64,000 bases of DNA. Source: Alphaproteobacteria bacterium (GTDB lineage: Bacteria; Pseudomonadota; Alphaproteobacteria; JAVJVX01). The position numbers and the translations under genes are program-made. The notes under the pieces were generated by a model. It did no database searches, was not told where the DNA came from, and saw only the letters and a list, made by a program, of their open reading frames with translations. Positions 62,138-64,000 of this stretch are shown piece by piece (position 1 is the first letter of the stretch; the number at the start of each line of letters is the position of its first letter). The stretch covers positions 310,001 through 374,000 of the forward strand of contig JAVJVX010000006.1 of the NCBI GenBank assembly GCA_040220875.1. Reading direction: 5' to 3'.

Positions 62138-63610
62138 TTATTCCGCCATCCGGGCGATGGTGGCGGTGGTGCTGAACCCGTCCTCGAGCCGGGCGAGAAA
62201 CACGCGGCCGCCATAGGATTCGACGATGTCGGCGCCGACCACCTCGGCCCGGCTGTAATCGGCGCCCTTGACCAGCACGTCGGGCTTCAGCGTGGCGATC
62301 AGCTCGATCGGCGTATCGGCGCCGAAAATCACAACGAGATCCACATTGGCGAGAGAGGCGAGAACGGCGGCGCGCGCCGCTTCGGACTGGACCGGCCGGC
62401 CCCGGCCCTTGAGCCGGGTGACAGAGGCATCGCTGTTCAGCCCCACCACCAGACGGTCGCACGCGCCCCGCGCCTGGGCCAGAAGCGAGACGTGGCCCGG
62501 ATGCAGCAGATCGAAGCAGCCATTGGTGAAGCCCACCGACAGACCTTCCTGCCGCCAGGCCGCCACCCGGCGGGCGGCCTCCTCGATCGAGACAATCTTT
62601 CCCGCCCCCGTCATCAGCGTGGCCGCATGCAGCGCGGCCACCAGTTCGTCATGCGCGACCGAGGCGGTGCCGCGCCGGCCCACCACGATCCCCGCTGCGA
62701 GATTGGCAAGTGCCATGGCATCGCCGGGCGTCATGCGCCGGGCCAGCGCCGCGCCCATCACCGCCGCCACGGTATCGCCCGCGCCCGAGACATCGAACAC
62801 TTCCCGCGCTTCGGCCGGCCGGTGCAGGACCTCGCCCGAGTGGGTGACGAGGGTCATGCCGTCGGCGCTGCGCGTGACCAGAACGGCGCCCAGATCGTGC
62901 GCCCGACAAAGCTCCCCGGCGGCCGCGACCAGCGCCCCGGTCTCGCCGAGGGTCGAGGGCGGTTGCCCGCTGGCGGCCGCGAGTTCCCGGAGATTGGGCG
63001 TGACCAGGCTGGCGCCGCGATAGCGGGCATAATCGTCGCCCTTGGGATCGACGATCACGGGTGTGCCGGCCTGGCGTGCCATCCCGATGACGTCGACCGC
63101 CATCCCGTCCGCCAGCACGCCCTTGCCGTAATCGGACAGGATCACGGCATCCGCGCGCCCGAGCTGGGTGCGGATATCGGCGCGTAGCCGGTCGGCGCTT
63201 TCGCTGTCCAGAGCGCCGGTCTCCTCCCGATCGGCGCGCAGCATCTGCTGGCTGCCCGCGAAATAGCGCGTCTTGATCGTGGTCGCCCGGTGGGCCAGCG
63301 AGAGAAGGGCCGGACGGACCCCCGCGAGCGCGCCGATACGCGCCAAGAGCTCCTCACCGGCCGGATCCGCGCCGATTACCCCCGCGAGCGTGACCCGTGC
63401 GCCCAGAGATGAAAGATTGGCCGCCACATTGCCCGCCCCGCCCGGCATCGCGGCCTCGCGCGTGATCCGGACAACCGGAATGGGGGCTTCCGGCGAAATG
63501 CGCTCCGCCTCGCCATAGACGAAGCGATCCAGCATCACATCGCCCAGGCAGAGCACCTCGATATCGCGAAACCCCGCCAGCGCTGCGGCAAGATCAGACT
63601 GATCGGTCAT
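62138..63610 (-). CDS. hldE: Bifunctional heptose kinase/adenylyltransferase HldE
   Basis: Makes ADP-heptose for LPS: the N-terminal ribokinase-like domain phosphorylates D-glycero-D-manno-heptose-7-phosphate, and the C-terminal domain adenylylates heptose-1-phosphate. The 490 residues have the kinase motifs GGAGNVAANL and DVSGAGDTVAA, and the nucleotidyltransferase motif FTNGCFDLLHPGHVS. ATG 63608-63610 gives the family N-terminus (MTDQSDLAAAL). It is 10 bp after gmhA, so the two heptose genes form an operon. Confidence 0.97.
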   Translation of the reverse strand: MTDQSDLAAALAGFRDIEVLCLGDVMLDRFVYGEAERISPEAPIPVVRITREAAMPGGAGNVAANLSSLGARVTLAGVIGADPAGEELLARIGALAGVRPALLSLAHRATTIKTRYFAGSQQMLRADREETGALDSESADRLRADIRTQLGRADAVILSDYGKGVLADGMAVDVIGMARQAGTPVIVDPKGDDYARYRGASLVTPNLRELAAASGQPPSTLGETGALVAAAGELCRAHDLGAVLVTRSADGMTLVTHSGEVLHRPAEAREVFDVSGAGDTVAAVMGAALARRMTPGDAMALANLAAGIVVGRRGTASVAHDELVAALHAATLMTGAGKIVSIEEAARRVAAWRQEGLSVGFTNGCFDLLHPGHVSLLAQARGACDRLVVGLNSDASVTRLKGRGRPVQSEAARAAVLASLANVDLVVIFGADTPIELIATLKPDVLVKGADYSRAEVVGADIVESYGGRVFLARLEDGFSTTATIARMAE

Positions 63611-63620
63611 CCTGTCCCCG

Positions 63621-64000
63621 CTATTCCCTGACGAGGCCGAGCTCGATTTCGAGCGCGCCACACAGCATTTGTCCCAGCATGATGTGCATTTCCTGAATAC
63701 GCGCGGTCACCCGAGACGGCACGATCAGGAGCGGATCGGCCAGGCCCGGCAGATCGCCCCCGTCCTTGCCGCTCAGCGCGGCTGCGCCAAGGCCCCGGTC
63801 GCGCGCCGCCTCGAGGCCGCGAATGACATTGGCGCTCTTGCCGGAAGTGCTGATGCCGATGGCGAGGTCACCCGGTCGGCCCAGCGCCTCGACCTGGCGG
63901 CTGAAGATTTCCTCGAAGGCAAAATCGTTGGCCGCCGCCGTGAGTGCGGATGTGTCCGTGGTCAGCGCTAGAGCCGCGATGGGCGCGCGGTTGGTCGAGT
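63621..64000 (-). CDS. gmhA: Phosphoheptose isomerase, N-terminus beyond window
   Basis: Converts sedoheptulose-7-phosphate to D-glycero-D-manno-heptose-7-phosphate, the first step of LPS heptose synthesis. Only the last 126 codons are visible, ending in TAG at 63621-63623. The SIS fold is shown by GDLAIGISTSGKSANVI and the C-terminal IQEMHIMLGQMLCGALE with the conserved His and Glu. It lies directly upstream of hldE, which uses its product. Confidence 0.93.
   Translation of the reverse strand, partial: STNRAPIAALALTTDTSALTAAANDFAFEEIFSRQVEALGRPGDLAIGISTSGKSANVIRGLEAARDRGLGAAALSGKDGGDLPGLADPLLIVPSRVTARIQEMHIMLGQMLCGALEIELGLVRE

Overview
The window is high-GC, densely packed chromosomal DNA from an alphaproteobacterium. 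The order is best guessed as Rhodospirillales-like, from gene order only. The evidence is a set of gene strings characteristic of that class: rnd-kdsD-lptC-lptA-lptB-rpoN-hpf-ptsN; aroA-cmk-rpsA-ihfB; trpF-trpB-trpA-accD-folC; and chvI-chvG-hprK-rapZ-EIIA(Man)-ptsH-ahcY-divL-tsaE-amgK-murU-addB-addA-trxA. A TIGR02300 FYDLN protein and DUF1150 and DUF3126 proteins fit the same class. LPS heptose genes (hldE, gmhA) and the Lpt machinery show a Gram-negative envelope.

Layout. 1-4.3 kb: NADPH glutamate synthase (gltD, gltB; gltB runs off the left edge). 4.3-6.7 kb: uppP and an NDUFA9-like epimerase, with a 14-bp-arm palindrome in an unusually AT-rich spacer. 6.9-14 kb: RNase D, then the LPS transport/sigma-54/nitrogen-PTS block. 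14-18.8 kb: a stress-flavoured accessory block (DUF1150, Hsp20, a phosphoribosyltransferase, a PRPP-synthetase-like enzyme, a kinase-like protein and a BON protein), including a probable hydrolase remnant and a 16-bp tandem repeat. 18.9-19.4 kb: tRNA-Ala(GGC) and the FYDLN protein. 19.5-30.7 kb, plus strand: aromatic amino-acid, nucleotide, translation, tryptophan, fatty-acid and folate genes. 30.7-49.2 kb, minus strand: an almost unbroken 18-kb run from the ChvGI two-component system through the PTS regulatory proteins, AhcY, DivL, TsaE, AmgK-MurU and AddAB to thioredoxin, with many 4-bp stop/start overlaps. 49.3-54 kb: copper chaperone, deacetylase, DNA polymerase I and a zinc-finger protein. 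54-56.4 kb: ABC ATPase, lipoprotein hydrolase and tRNA-Arg(CCG). 56.4-60.6 kb: an atypical 2OG-Fe(II) oxygenase and a P-type ATPase strikingly like animal Na,K-ATPase. 60.7-64 kb: methyltransferase, DUF3126, VOC protein, hldE and partial gmhA.

How the genes work together. HPr, EIIA(Man), EIIA(Ntr), HprK and RapZ form the regulatory, non-transport PTS characteristic of alphaproteobacteria; no Enzyme I is in this window. RpoN, glutamate synthase and the PTS tie in nitrogen status. AmgK-MurU recycle peptidoglycan sugars, UppP recycles the lipid carrier, and ChvGI senses the envelope. DivL belongs to the cell-cycle phosphorelay.

Most of the window is well-understood core genome. The parts most worth a second look are the Na,K-ATPase-like pump, the oxygenase next to tRNA-Arg, the 14-18.8 kb stress cluster with its decayed gene, the DivL tyrosine substitution, the RapZ Walker-A arginine, and several unexplained hairpins. 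I found no CRISPR array, intact insertion sequence, prophage or recognisable defence system.
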